64,000 nt of DNA from Hoeflea sp038900095 (GTDB lineage: Bacteria > Pseudomonadota > Alphaproteobacteria > Rhizobiales > Rhizobiaceae): NCBI RefSeq assembly GCF_038900095.1, contig NZ_JBBMQQ010000004.1:124001-188000 (forward strand). Direction: 5' to 3'. Each line of letters begins with the position of its first letter. Position 1 is the stretch's first letter. Below, one piece after another: positions 1 to 8,733 of this stretch. The notes below the pieces were generated by a model. The model was given only the letters and a program-made list of their open reading frames with translations, was not told the origin of the DNA and searched no databases. The position numbers and the translations under genes were made by a program.

Positions 1-657
1 GTTTTCGCCTTTCAGCGCCGACACCGGAATGGCGGTCACCTGGCGCACGCCGAGCGACAGCGCGATTTCCTTGAAGTCGCGGGAAATGGCCCGGAACCCG
101 GCCTCGTCATAATGCGCGAGATCGATCTTGTTGACCGCCAGCACGAACTGCCGGATGCCCATTAGCGCCGCGATAGTGGCATGCCGCCGGGTCTGCTCGA
201 GAATGCCCGCGCGGGCATCGACCAGCAGCACCGCCAGATCGGCGGTCGAGGCGCCGGTCGCCATGTTGCGGGTGTACTGCACGTGGCCCGGCGTGTCGGC
301 GACGATGAACGAGCGCCGGTCGGTGGCGAAATAGCGGTAGGCGACATCGATGGTGATGCCCTGTTCGCGCTCGGCCTGGAGCCCGTCGAGCAGCAGCGCG
401 AAATCGGGCAGGCCGAGCTCGTTCTGCTTGCCGGTGGAATCGCGCCTGAGCGTTGCCGCCTGGTCTTCCTTGACCGCCTTGGTATCCCACAGCAGCCGGC
501 CGATCAGTGTCGACTTGCCGTCGTCCACCGAGCCGCAGGTAATGAACCTCAGCGGCCGCGCCTGGCGCGCGGCCTTGTCGGTTTGGGGCAGGGCATCGGT
601 GGCGTCGTCACTGGAATCAACAGATTCAGTGATGTGCGAAAGTGTTTGAGTACTCAT
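1..657 (-). CDS. cysN: Sulfate adenylyltransferase large subunit CysN (partial, C-terminus beyond left edge)
   Basis: GTPase subunit of ATP sulfurylase, which with CysD makes APS from ATP and sulfate. The frame is open from the ATG at 657 to the window edge, giving 219 residues. Visible motifs are the P-loop GSVDDGKST (residues 42-50), the G3 motif DTPGH (121-125) and the G4 motif NKID (176-179), all in EF-Tu-like order after a short variable N-terminus. The start codon overlaps the cysD stop by one base (TGATG), so translation is probably coupled. Whether a C-terminal APS-kinase domain is fused (CysNC, as in many rhizobia) cannot be seen because the gene is cut. Confidence 0.96.
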   Translation of the reverse strand, partial: MSTQTLSHITESVDSSDDATDALPQTDKAARQARPLRFITCGSVDDGKSTLIGRLLWDTKAVKEDQAATLRRDSTGKQNELGLPDFALLLDGLQAEREQGITIDVAYRYFATDRRSFIVADTPGHVQYTRNMATGASTADLAVLLVDARAGILEQTRRHATIAALMGIRQFVLAVNKIDLAHYDEAGFRAISRDFKEIALSLGVRQVTAIPVSALKGEN

Positions 658-1589
658 CAGAAATAGCCTTCGCGTTTTTTCTTTTCCATCGAGCCGGACT
701 GGTCGCGGTCAATCGCACGGCCCTGCCGTTCGGAGACGGTTGCGATCTCGAGCTCGGTGATGACTTCGTCCAGCGTCGTCGCTTCCGAGCGCACCGCACC
801 AGTCAGCGGGAAGCAGCCGAGCGTTCGGAACCGCACCATCTCCTCGCGCACCTGTTCGTCGGGCAGCAGTTCGAGCCGCTTGTCTTCGGCCAGGATCAGC
901 ATGCCGTCGCGCTCGACGACCTTGCGGCGCTCGGCGAAATAGAGCGGCACCAGCTCGATCTGTTCGGCCTGGATGTAGCGCCAGATGTCGACCTCGGTCC
1001 AGTTCGACAGCGGAAAGGCGCGCACGCTTTCGCCGGGATGGATCATGCCGTTGTAGATCGACCAGAGTTCGGGCCGCTGGTTGCGCGGGTCCCAGGCATG
1101 GTCGGGTGTGCGGAACGAGTAGATCCGCTCCTTGGCGCGGGAGGCTTCCTCGTCGCGCCGCGCGCCGCCAAAGGCTGCGTCGTAACGGCCCATGTCGAGC
1201 GCCTGCTTAAGCGCCTGTGTTTTCATGATGTCGGTGTAGCGCGCCGAACCGTGGCTGAACGGGCTGACCTCATCGCGCAGTCCGTCCGGATTGGTATGGG
1301 CGATCAGGTCGAGACCATGTCTGGCGACCACCTTGTCCCGGAAGGCGATCATTTCCGGAAACTTCCAGCCGGTGTCGATGTGCACCAGTGGAAACGGCAG
1401 CGTGCCCGGGTGAAACGCCTTCAGCGCCAGGTGCAAAAGCACCGAGGAATCCTTGCCGATCGAATAGAGCATCACTGGGCGCTCGAATTCCGCAGCCACC
1501 TCGCGGAAGATGTGGAGCGCCTCGTTTTCCAGCGCCTTGAGATGCGGATCGAGCGGCGGCTTGCCGCGTCCGTGTTCAATCACGTTCAT
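657..1589 (-). CDS. cysD: Sulfate adenylyltransferase small subunit CysD
   Basis: Catalytic PP-loop subunit of ATP sulfurylase (sulfate + ATP to APS + PPi), 310 residues, the usual family length. The nucleotide-binding motif SIGKDSS is at residues 43-49, followed by the family's conserved stretch around HIDTGWKFPEM. I start at the ATG at 1589 because conserved CysD sequence begins a few residues after it. The longer open frame to 1757 overlaps cysH and has no family sequence. It lies 14 bases after cysH and overlaps cysN by one base, so cysHDN is one operon. Confidence 0.97.
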   Translation of the reverse strand: MNVIEHGRGKPPLDPHLKALENEALHIFREVAAEFERPVMLYSIGKDSSVLLHLALKAFHPGTLPFPLVHIDTGWKFPEMIAFRDKVVARHGLDLIAHTNPDGLRDEVSPFSHGSARYTDIMKTQALKQALDMGRYDAAFGGARRDEEASRAKERIYSFRTPDHAWDPRNQRPELWSIYNGMIHPGESVRAFPLSNWTEVDIWRYIQAEQIELVPLYFAERRKVVERDGMLILAEDKRLELLPDEQVREEMVRFRTLGCFPLTGAVRSEATTLDEVITELEIATVSERQGRAIDRDQSGSMEKKKREGYF

Positions 1590-1603
1590 GGGGTGTCCTT
1601 TGA

Positions 1604-2404
1604 CTAAACTTGCGAGGCCGTGGCCTTGGGTTGGCCCTTGGCGCGCGAACCCGACACCGAGGCCGAGAGATGCAGGCCGCATTCGCGCCGTTCGTCCTGT
1701 TCCCACCACCAGCGCCCGGCACGCTCGGGCTCGCCCGGCTTGATGGCGCGGGTGCACGGCTCGCAGCCGATAGAGGGGAAGCCCCTGGCATGCAGCGGGT
1801 TGATTGGCACATCATCTGCCAGTGCTCGTGCCTTGAGCGCTTCCAGCGACTGGTCCGCCAGCGGATTGACCTTGAGCAGACCGCGGTCTGCGTCCCATTC
1901 GGCCAGCGGAGCATTGGCGCGGTTGCCCGACTGGCCGCGGCGCAGGCCGGTGACCCAGATGTCGGCGTCCGCCAGCGCCCGGCCCAGCGGCTGCAGCTTG
2001 CGGGCGTGGCAGCAGGCGTGCCGCGCCTCGACGCTGTCGTAAAACCCGTTCATGCCATACAGCGCGACGAAGCCATCGACCTCTTCTTTCCAGGGTTTGA
2101 ACACCTCGATGGACAGGCCGTACTGCGTTTCGGTTTCGCCGATCAGCGTCTCGGTCTCCGCAAACAGCCGTCCGGTATCGAGCGTGACGATGCGCAAGTT
2201 CGCGCGGGTTGCGGCGATGACCGAGGTCAGCACCTGGTCCTCAAGCCCCAGCGAGGTTGTAAACACCGCCCGGCCCAGTGATGCGACACGCAGGATCCGG
2301 CCCGGCAGCGGCATCGAGGCAAGTTCCGCATTGAGCTGTGCGGCGAGGCGAGGGCCGAACTCCGGGCGTGAGGCGCGAGCTTTGGAAGAGTGAGGCTTGG
2401 ACAT
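1604..2404 (-). CDS. cysH: Adenylyl-sulfate (APS) reductase CysH
   Basis: Reduces APS to sulfite using thioredoxin. From the ATG at 2404 the protein has 266 residues. The pairs Cys131-Cys132 (CCHARK) and Cys214/Cys217 (GCEPC) are the four cysteines that hold a [4Fe-4S] cluster in APS-type reductases and are absent from enterobacterial PAPS reductases, so APS is the expected substrate. The catalytic cysteine is in the C-terminal ECGLH motif. A TTG at 2437 would add 11 residues, but the ATG at 2404 has a GGAG about nine bases upstream and is preferred. First gene of cysHDN, divergent from cysQ across 224 bases. Confidence 0.95.
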   Translation of the reverse strand: MSKPHSSKARASRPEFGPRLAAQLNAELASMPLPGRILRVASLGRAVFTTSLGLEDQVLTSVIAATRANLRIVTLDTGRLFAETETLIGETETQYGLSIEVFKPWKEEVDGFVALYGMNGFYDSVEARHACCHARKLQPLGRALADADIWVTGLRRGQSGNRANAPLAEWDADRGLLKVNPLADQSLEALKARALADDVPINPLHARGFPSIGCEPCTRAIKPGEPERAGRWWWEQDERRECGLHLSASVSGSRAKGQPKATASQV

Positions 2405-2628
2405 GGAAACAGCTCCGGTTGAAGTCTCAATTTTCAACTCTTGTGTCCGCGAAAACGAGGTATCACAGTCTTTTTGCCCGGGCCGAAAGGGTCAGTTGTT
2501 CTGCCAAGGCGGGGTGCAACGGAAAAACCTGTCCAAATACCGCCATTGTTGCATTGCACTTAACATTGACCGGGCGCTGCAATCATGCGACGCCAGAAGA
2601 CAACAGTAACGATCCTGGACCATTGCAG

Positions 2629-3462
2629 ATGGGCGCCCCAGATTTAGCCGATCCCGATCATCAGCCGTTGCCGGACCTGATCGATACCTTTGAGAGAGCG
2701 GCCATCGAGGCCGGCAGGGAAATCCTCGCCGCCCGCGCTGCCGGCGCCAAGGTTTTCATCAAGTCGGATTCGACCCCGGTGACCCAGGCCGACCGCGCTG
2801 CCGAAGCCATCATTCTTGCCAGGCTGACAGAACAGTTTCCGGACGTCCCTGTGGTCGCCGAGGAAATGGCCGAGGACGGCAAATGCCCAAGCTGCACCCA
2901 GGCGTCCTATTTCCTCGTGGACGCGCTCGACGGCACGGGCGATTTCATCGCCGGCCGCAATGAATTCACCGTCAACGTGGCGCTTATCCGTGATCTCAAG
3001 CCTGTGGCGGGTGTGGTCTATGCGCCGGCGCTGGGGCGCATATGGAGCGGTTCGGGCAGCAAGGCCTGTGTGGGGGAAGTGACGGCGGATGGTGAAGTTC
3101 ACGACCGCAGGGAAATCCGCACCCGTGCGCTTCCCAAGACACCGGTCGCGCTTGTCAGCCTCAGCCATCGCGAGCCGGAGACGCAAGCCTGGCTCGACAA
3201 GCTGCCGGCGCACGAGACCACCCATATCGGCTCTTCGCTGAAATTCTGCCTCGTGGCGGAGGGCAAGGCCGATGTCTATCCCCGGCTTGTCTGTCTTCAT
3301 CAATGGGACATCGCTGCCGGTGACGCCGTACTTCGCGCCGCGGGCGGCATTACACTCGGTCTCGACGGCAAGCCGCTCGAATACGGTGTCGACAATTCGG
3401 ATTTCGATTGCGGCCGTTTCGTCTGCTGGGGGCAGGACCCCACCGGCAGGGCTAACGGCTGA
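2629..3462 (+). CDS. cysQ: 3'(2'),5'-bisphosphate nucleotidase CysQ
   Basis: Inositol-monophosphatase-fold enzyme that dephosphorylates PAP/PAPS to AMP/APS and so controls sulfur-assimilation intermediates. It has 277 residues. The metal-binding motifs are the acidic pair Glu78-Glu79, DALDGT at 98-103 and WDIAAGDA at 226-233. An internal CPSC segment (86-89) lies between the first two motifs. The ATG at 2629 is chosen because the open frame upstream (to 2338) runs antisense through the cysH start and has no family sequence. Transcribed away from cysHDN, fitting a shared sulfur regulon, although no operator is obvious in the gap. Confidence 0.92.
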   Translation: MGAPDLADPDHQPLPDLIDTFERAAIEAGREILAARAAGAKVFIKSDSTPVTQADRAAEAIILARLTEQFPDVPVVAEEMAEDGKCPSCTQASYFLVDALDGTGDFIAGRNEFTVNVALIRDLKPVAGVVYAPALGRIWSGSGSKACVGEVTADGEVHDRREIRTRALPKTPVALVSLSHREPETQAWLDKLPAHETTHIGSSLKFCLVAEGKADVYPRLVCLHQWDIAAGDAVLRAAGGITLGLDGKPLEYGVDNSDFDCGRFVCWGQDPTGRANG

Positions 3463-3682
3463 CCGCTTTGCATGAGTGCTCCTTAACCGACGAGCGCCGG
3501 ATCTCATCGGCGGGTCCGTAAGGGCTTCATCTTGTCGTCTGCATGTGTGGAAAGGGCCCGCGGGGGGAGGCAGGGCGATGCCCGAACCCGGCGCCAGACC
3601 AGCTGCAGCCGGCCTGGCATTTTTCATGAAACTGGTGACGGCATGCAGCCCGGGCAAGCCGGGAAGCCGGGGGCGGGCGGGG

Positions 3683-3744
3683 GCCGAGGACGGCGTTGCT
3701 TCCTCGGCTTGTCCCGGACCACATGCCGTGCAGGCAGTCCGGGA
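3683..3744 (-). terminator. Paired stem-loops after the 454-residue gene
   Basis: Two hairpins lie just past the stop of the minus-strand gene ending at 3748. One has perfect 8-bp arms TCCCGGAC (3712-3719) and GTCCGGGA (3737-3744). The other has 8-bp arms GCCGAGGA (3683-3690) and TCCTCGGC (3701-3708). No T-run follows, so termination is an inference from position. Nothing else gene-like is visible between cysQ and this gene. Confidence 0.45.
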
Positions 3745-3747
3745 GGA

Positions 3748-5112
3748 CTACTGCGGATTGATCAGGTTGATACTGGTCCCCATGATCAAAGCGGTTTCAG
3801 CGGTCGATTCGCCGGTGAACGTCTTGGTCGCGGAATCCGCTTTCCAGCCCGAAGACGAACTGCCGCCGCCGCCGCCGAAGCTGAACGGTCCTATGCGCAA
3901 GCCTGCCGAGACCTCCCATTTCTCGGAGAACGACTTGAACGTCGAATCGCTGACGGTGATGCTGAAGGAAGGCTTGTAGCAAACCAGCATGCCGACCTTC
4001 TGCACGGACATGATGCCATCCGGCCCCCAGACCGCTTTCGATCCGCTGTCGCCATAGGGCGTGTAGCCGCGAATGAAAGGCCCGTTCTGGATCCCGGTCA
4101 CGAACGCGCCGTTGTACCAGCGGGACGCCGTGATCGAAATCTGGTCCCACGCCTTGAAGTTGATATCGACCTTCAGCGATGAATCGGATGCGAACTCGTC
4201 GACCCGCTCCCAGGAGCCACCGACATTGACGCTCCAGAAGAACTTGTCGATCGATGCGCTGCCGCCGGCCCAGGTCTTCTTGTAGTCATACTCGGACTGC
4301 GAGTTGGAAAACCCGATAGACCCGGAGCTGCCACCGGTGCCTGCCTTGACCTTGTTGAGCCAGGTCGTTGCATCCATGGAAATGGAATAGCCGGGCACCG
4401 CGGAAAAGCTCGACAGACCGGGATCCTGCATCTTGGTATAATAGTCCTTGTTGCCGTTCCGGTCCTGGGCGTCTTTCAGGCCCGGTGTCGTGGTTTCCGA
4501 AAGCAGCTGGTTGTAGACGTTCTGCTGGGCCTGGACGTTCTTCCATGCCGATTCCAGCTGTGCCTGCCAGGAGCGGCCGCCCATTGTTCCCAGCCATTCG
4601 GTGAAGGCCGGAGTGTTGGTGCCGCCGGTTTCGGTCTGGTAGGCATCGCTCGCTTGCTTGTAGATCGTGTCGTAGTTGTTGGCAGCAAGCTGCTGCATGT
4701 TGCGCGCCTGTTCTATCTCGGCTTTCAGCTTCGGGTCGCTCGTCGCTGCGCTCACCACGTTGAGCATATGGCCATAGGTGTCATTGAAGGCCGAACCCGA
4801 CGAGGTGTACTGGCCCGTGGCGCTGAATTGCGGCACCGACGAGCAGAAGTCCCACTGTGCGGCGCTGGTGTAACCGGTCGGAACGATCGGCCAGTCCCAG
4901 GTGGTGAATGGGTAGATCAACTGAAAATTGTTGGGCGATACGTTCAACCCGTCGATCATGGCCCCATACAGATGGTTCCAGGACTTGTCGTTGACAGCGG
5001 CGAGCGCCGATGTCGTCAAGGGGTGTTCACTCGACAGGGCAAGCGGATGGTGGGCTTCATAGCTTTTCATTGCCGCGTTGGATGCCGGGTCACTGATCAA
5101 GATTTTGCGCAT
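3748..5112 (-). CDS. Orphan 454-residue protein of unknown family, glycine/serine- and aromatic-rich
   Basis: I do not recognise this family. The start at 5112 is well placed (GAGGA about seven bases upstream). There is no signal peptide or membrane helix. Residues 1-120 are mixed, with an aromatic stretch at 63-75 (FQLIYPF..WDWP). Residues 120-215 look helical and rich in Gln/Ala. Residues 240-454 look beta-rich, with many Trp/Ser/Gly, alternating hydrophobic residues, GGGGGSSSS at 413-421 and a short hydrophobic C-terminus. Only two cysteines are present (90 and 378). It stands alone, with hairpins after its stop and an AT-rich region before its start, suggesting acquisition as a single unit. 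The beta-rich half could be a lectin-like or pore-forming fold, but no motif proves this. Confidence 0.8.
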   Translation of the reverse strand: MRKILISDPASNAAMKSYEAHHPLALSSEHPLTTSALAAVNDKSWNHLYGAMIDGLNVSPNNFQLIYPFTTWDWPIVPTGYTSAAQWDFCSSVPQFSATGQYTSSGSAFNDTYGHMLNVVSAATSDPKLKAEIEQARNMQQLAANNYDTIYKQASDAYQTETGGTNTPAFTEWLGTMGGRSWQAQLESAWKNVQAQQNVYNQLLSETTTPGLKDAQDRNGNKDYYTKMQDPGLSSFSAVPGYSISMDATTWLNKVKAGTGGSSGSIGFSNSQSEYDYKKTWAGGSASIDKFFWSVNVGGSWERVDEFASDSSLKVDINFKAWDQISITASRWYNGAFVTGIQNGPFIRGYTPYGDSGSKAVWGPDGIMSVQKVGMLVCYKPSFSITVSDSTFKSFSEKWEVSAGLRIGPFSFGGGGGSSSSGWKADSATKTFTGESTAETALIMGTSINLINPQ

Positions 5113-5269
5113 GACTGTTCCTCACCTGTTGAAGTTGAACCTCCGTGTCAGAACAAGGAGGTGCGTTTACTGAGAGGTACACATGTGATCGGTGCAGAAT
5201 TGATTCAGCAAAATGACGCTACTGGTGCGCAAGTTCGCAGATACAGACCGATATGATTGCGTGCATCAC

Positions 5270-5296
5270 AGGTTGTATATTTACATTTGACAACCT
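5270..5296. promoter_or_regulatory. 7-bp inverted repeat, possible operator
   Basis: AGGTTGT (5270-5276) and ACAACCT (5290-5296) are perfect inverted arms whose centres are 20 bp apart, about two helical turns. They lie about 160 bases upstream of the 454-residue gene in AT-rich DNA. This could bind a dimeric regulator, but it has no match that I recognise. Confidence 0.3.
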
Positions 5297-5505
5297 ATTA
5301 TTGTAATACATCTGAAATTAGTCAATTAAAATATATTAAAGTTCGAAACATATGTCGTTTCTACATTGATGCGCAGGTTCACATTTTTGCACGAGTGAAT
5401 TGATTGTATTGATGAAATCAATCATTGGTAGCATTAGAAAATATCGCACACCTTATGGGTGCGATACAAGGCATCCGTCTGCCGTATACCCCCCACAAGT
5501 CCGGG

Positions 5506-5534
5506 AAAAGCAGAGGCCGGTGGCCGGCCTCTGC
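5506..5534 (-). terminator. Terminator of the bet operon
   Basis: An 11-bp perfect stem, GCAGAGGCCGG (5510-5520) with CCGGCCTCTGC (5524-5534), has a 3-base loop and begins about ten bases after the betA stop. Read on the minus strand it is followed by CTTTTCC (from 5510-5503), a short U-tract. Good position and shape for an intrinsic terminator. Confidence 0.8.
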
Positions 5535-5544
5535 CCGGGGTGGT

Positions 5545-7224
5545 TCAGGCCAGCCTGTCGGTCTCGCGCCAGTCCGGGTTCATCCAGGGTTCCAGATTGC
5601 TCGGCGCCAGCGGCGTGCGGCCGAGAATGTGATCGGCGGCTTTCTCGCCGGTCATGATCGACGGGCCGTTGAGATTGCCGTTGGTCACCCGCGGGAAGAT
5701 CGAGGAATCCGCGACACGCAGCCCCTCGACGCCGATCACCCTTGTTTCCGGATCGACCACCGCGTTCGGATCGTCCGCGCGTCCCATCCGGCAGGTGCCG
5801 CACGGATGATAGGCGCTCTCCGCATGCTCGCGGATGAAGCCGTCGATCTCGTCATCGCTCTGGACATGTGCGCCCGGCTGGATCTCCATGCCGCGATAGG
5901 GATCGAACGCGGACTGGGAGAACACCTCGCGGGTGATCCGCACGGCGCGGCGGAAATCGCGCCAGTCTTCCTCGTGGCTCATGTAGTTGAAGCGGATCAC
6001 CGGCGCGTCTTTTACCTCGCCCGAGCGCAGCGTCACCGCACCGCGCGAAGGTGACCGCATCGGCCCGACATGGGCCTGGAAACCATGCATGGGTGCAGCC
6101 GCCTTGCCGTCGTAACGGATCGCGCCGGGGAGGAAATGGAACTGGATATCGGGGTAGGGCACGCCTGCCGCAGAGCGCACGAAGGCGGCCGCCTCGAACT
6201 GGTTGGAGGTGCCAAGCCCGCGCCTGAGGAACAGCCATTGCGCCCCGATCAGCGCTTTCGAGAACAGGTTGAGTTTCGAATAAAGCGTGATCGGCTGGAT
6301 GCATTCCTGCTGGATGTAGACCTCGAGATGGTCCTGCAGGTTGGCGCCGACACCGGGCCGGTCGGCGACCACGTCAATGCCGTGCTCGGCCAGGTGTGCC
6401 GCCGGGCCGATGCCCGACAGCATCAACAGCTTGGGTGAGTTGAACGCCGATGCGGCGATGATGACTTCACGTCGCGCTTTAACAACCTGAATCGCCCCGC
6501 GAACCTCGATTTCGACGCCGGTCGCGCGTTGATTCTCTATGACAACCCGTTGTGCCAGCCCTCTGACGAGACTCACGTTTTTGCGCTTCAGCGCCGGCTT
6601 CAGATAGGCCTCGGCGGTCGACCAGCGCTGCCCCTTGTGGATGGTCTGCTCCATCAGGCCGAAGCCTTCCTGGCGCGATCCATTGTAGTCCTGCGTCACC
6701 CCGTAACCGGCCTGGCGCCCAGCCTCGATGAAGGCATCGAACAATGGATTGACCGCCGGTCCGCGCTGTACATGCAACGGTCCATCCGTGCCGCGCCAGC
6801 CCTCTTCGCCGCCGATGCCGCCATTCTGGTGCGAGGTTTCCATGCGCTTGAAATAGGGCAGAACATCCGCGAACGACCAGCCGGAGGCACCTTGTTCGGC
6901 CCAGTGGTTGAAGTCCTCCGCATGGCCGCGCACGAACACCATGCCGTTGATCGAGGACGACCCGCCGATGACTTTGCCGCGTGGCGCGGCCAGCCGCCGG
7001 TTGCCCAGATTGGGTTCCGGTTCCGTGGTGTAGCCCCAGTCATAGATCCCCATGTTCATGGGGTAGGACAGGGCGGCGGGCATCTGGATGAACGGGCCGA
7101 AATCCGATCCGCCATGCTCGATGACGATCACCGAATGCTTGCCGTCCTCGCTCAGCCGCGCGGCCATTGCTGAGCCGGCCGAACCGGCGCCGACGATGAC
7201 GAAATCTGCTTGCATGTCACTCAT
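5545..7224 (-). CDS. betA: Choline dehydrogenase BetA
   Basis: Flavin-dependent GMC oxidoreductase that oxidises choline to betaine aldehyde at the membrane, feeding electrons to the respiratory chain. It has 559 residues, normal for BetA. The FAD-binding VGAGSAG is at residues 11-17, GMC signature 1 is around PRGKVIGGSSSING, and the C-terminal YHPCGTCRMG carries the catalytic histidine. Last gene of betICBA, 12 bases after betB and followed by a terminator. A second Met three residues in is an alternative start with no functional consequence. Confidence 0.95.
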   Translation of the reverse strand: MSDMQADFVIVGAGSAGSAMAARLSEDGKHSVIVIEHGGSDFGPFIQMPAALSYPMNMGIYDWGYTTEPEPNLGNRRLAAPRGKVIGGSSSINGMVFVRGHAEDFNHWAEQGASGWSFADVLPYFKRMETSHQNGGIGGEEGWRGTDGPLHVQRGPAVNPLFDAFIEAGRQAGYGVTQDYNGSRQEGFGLMEQTIHKGQRWSTAEAYLKPALKRKNVSLVRGLAQRVVIENQRATGVEIEVRGAIQVVKARREVIIAASAFNSPKLLMLSGIGPAAHLAEHGIDVVADRPGVGANLQDHLEVYIQQECIQPITLYSKLNLFSKALIGAQWLFLRRGLGTSNQFEAAAFVRSAAGVPYPDIQFHFLPGAIRYDGKAAAPMHGFQAHVGPMRSPSRGAVTLRSGEVKDAPVIRFNYMSHEEDWRDFRRAVRITREVFSQSAFDPYRGMEIQPGAHVQSDDEIDGFIREHAESAYHPCGTCRMGRADDPNAVVDPETRVIGVEGLRVADSSIFPRVTNGNLNGPSIMTGEKAADHILGRTPLAPSNLEPWMNPDWRETDRLA

Positions 7225-7236
7225 GTTGATCCGTCC

Positions 7237-8703
7237 TCAGTAAGGGCTGTCGACAGGCCCGGTGGCCACGTAGACACTCTTGAGCTGGGTGTAATGCTCG
7301 ATGGCCGCGCGCGAGTTCTCGCGCCCGATGCCCGATTGCTTGACGCCGCCGAACGGCATCTCGACCGGGGTGAGGTTGTAGGTGTTGATCCAGGTCGTGC
7401 CGGCTTCCAGGTTTGCAACAACCCGGTGCCCGCGTGTCAGGTCGGCGGTGAACACACCGGCTGCGAGACCAAACTGGGTATCATTGGCACGGGCGACCGC
7501 TTCGTCCTCGTCGTCGAACGGCAGCACGCTCATCACCGGTCCGAAGATTTCCTCGCGCGCGATGGTCATGTCGTCGGTGACATCGGCGAAGACGGTGGGC
7601 TGGATCCATGCGCCGTTGTCAAACCCCTGAAGCACCGGAACGCCGCCGCCGGTGACAAGCCGCGCGCCTTCCTTCTTGCCGGTCTCGATGTAGCCCAGGA
7701 CCTTGTCGCGCTGTGCAACGGTGACCATCGGTCCCAGGTGGGTGTCGGGATCAAGCGGATCGCCGAGCCGGATCGCTTCGGTGCGGGCCTTGAGCCGGTC
7801 GAGGAAACGGTCATAGACCCCGCGCTGCACGAACACCCGGGTGCCGTTCGAGCAGATCTGACCGGTGGAGTAGAAATTGCCCAGCATCGCGCCGCCGATG
7901 GCGCTTTCCAGATCTGCATCGTCGAACACCAGGATCGGCGATTTGCCGCCAAGCTCCATGGTCACGGACTTGATGGTCTGGGCCGCCGTGGCCAGCACCT
8001 TGGCGCCGGTCGGCACCGAGCCGGTGAGCGAGACCTTGGCAACATCGGCATGGCTGGCCAGTGCCGCGCCGACATCGCCATAGCCCTGCACCACGTTGAA
8101 GATACCCTCGGGCAGACCCGCATCCTTGAAGGCTTCGGCCAGCAGCAGCGCTGTCAGCGGCGTCTGTTCCGATGGCTTGAAGATGAAGGCGTTGCCGCAG
8201 GCGAGCGCGGGGGCCGCTTTCCAGGCCGCGATCTGGATCGGGTAGTTCCACGCGCCGATACCGGCGCAGACGCCAAGCGCCTCGCGGCGAGTATAGGCGA
8301 AATCGCCGCCGCCGAGATCGATGTGCTCGCCGGTGATTGCGCCGGCCAGCCCGCCGAAATACTCAAGCGCGTCAGCCGCCGAAGCCGCGTCCGCCACGAG
8401 CGTTTCCTGGATCGCCTTGCCGGTGTCGAGCGTTTCGATGCGCGAGAGTTCCTCGTTGCGCTCGCGCAGCAACTGCGCCGTGCGCAGCAGGATCCGCCCG
8501 CGTTCGACGCCCTTGAGCGCAGCCCAGGCCGGCTGTGCGGCCTTTGCCGCGGCGACTGCCTTCTCGACAATGGCCGGTGTGGCTGAGTGCAGCTTGGCGT
8601 TCAGCTCGCCGGTGGCCGGATAGATGCTTTCGATCACCGCACCGGCGGTGTCTTCAACATAGGCGCCGCCGATATGGTGGGAGGCTTTGGGTTGCACGGT
8701 CAT
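7237..8703 (-). CDS. betB: Betaine aldehyde dehydrogenase BetB
   Basis: NAD(P)-dependent aldehyde dehydrogenase that converts betaine aldehyde to glycine betaine. It has 488 residues, the family length. The general base is Glu250 (MELGGKSP) and the nucleophile is Cys284 (GQICSNGTRV), with the cofactor-binding LTGSVPTG at 226-233. It sits between betC (30 bases upstream) and betA, the standard order of the rhizobial bet operon. Confidence 0.96.
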   Translation of the reverse strand: MTVQPKASHHIGGAYVEDTAGAVIESIYPATGELNAKLHSATPAIVEKAVAAAKAAQPAWAALKGVERGRILLRTAQLLRERNEELSRIETLDTGKAIQETLVADAASAADALEYFGGLAGAITGEHIDLGGGDFAYTRREALGVCAGIGAWNYPIQIAAWKAAPALACGNAFIFKPSEQTPLTALLLAEAFKDAGLPEGIFNVVQGYGDVGAALASHADVAKVSLTGSVPTGAKVLATAAQTIKSVTMELGGKSPILVFDDADLESAIGGAMLGNFYSTGQICSNGTRVFVQRGVYDRFLDRLKARTEAIRLGDPLDPDTHLGPMVTVAQRDKVLGYIETGKKEGARLVTGGGVPVLQGFDNGAWIQPTVFADVTDDMTIAREEIFGPVMSVLPFDDEDEAVARANDTQFGLAAGVFTADLTRGHRVVANLEAGTTWINTYNLTPVEMPFGGVKQSGIGRENSRAAIEHYTQLKSVYVATGPVDSPY

Positions 8704-8733
8704 GTCATGTCTCCTTGGTGGCCGGATCCGGGC

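Larger units (their letters stand above)
5113..5544. other. AT-rich intergenic region
   Basis: Gene-free stretch between the orphan 454-residue gene and betA. Roughly 5280-5460 is conspicuously AT-rich compared with the flanking GC-rich genes, and no reading frame in it looks coding. It holds the inverted repeat at 5270-5296 and, at the betA end, the operon terminator at 5506-5534. The promoter of the 454-residue gene should lie here. Confidence 0.7.

Noticed and set aside
1590..1757. N-terminal extension of CysD
   Set aside because: It overlaps cysH in another frame and has no family similarity; the ATG at 1589 begins conserved sequence.
2338..2628. N-terminal extension of CysQ
   Set aside because: It runs antisense through the cysH start and has no CysQ-like sequence; the ATG at 2629 fits family length.
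3476..3979. Open frame between cysQ and the orphan gene
   Set aside because: It overlaps the orphan gene's C-terminus on the other strand and shows low-complexity Gly/Arg/Pro translation.
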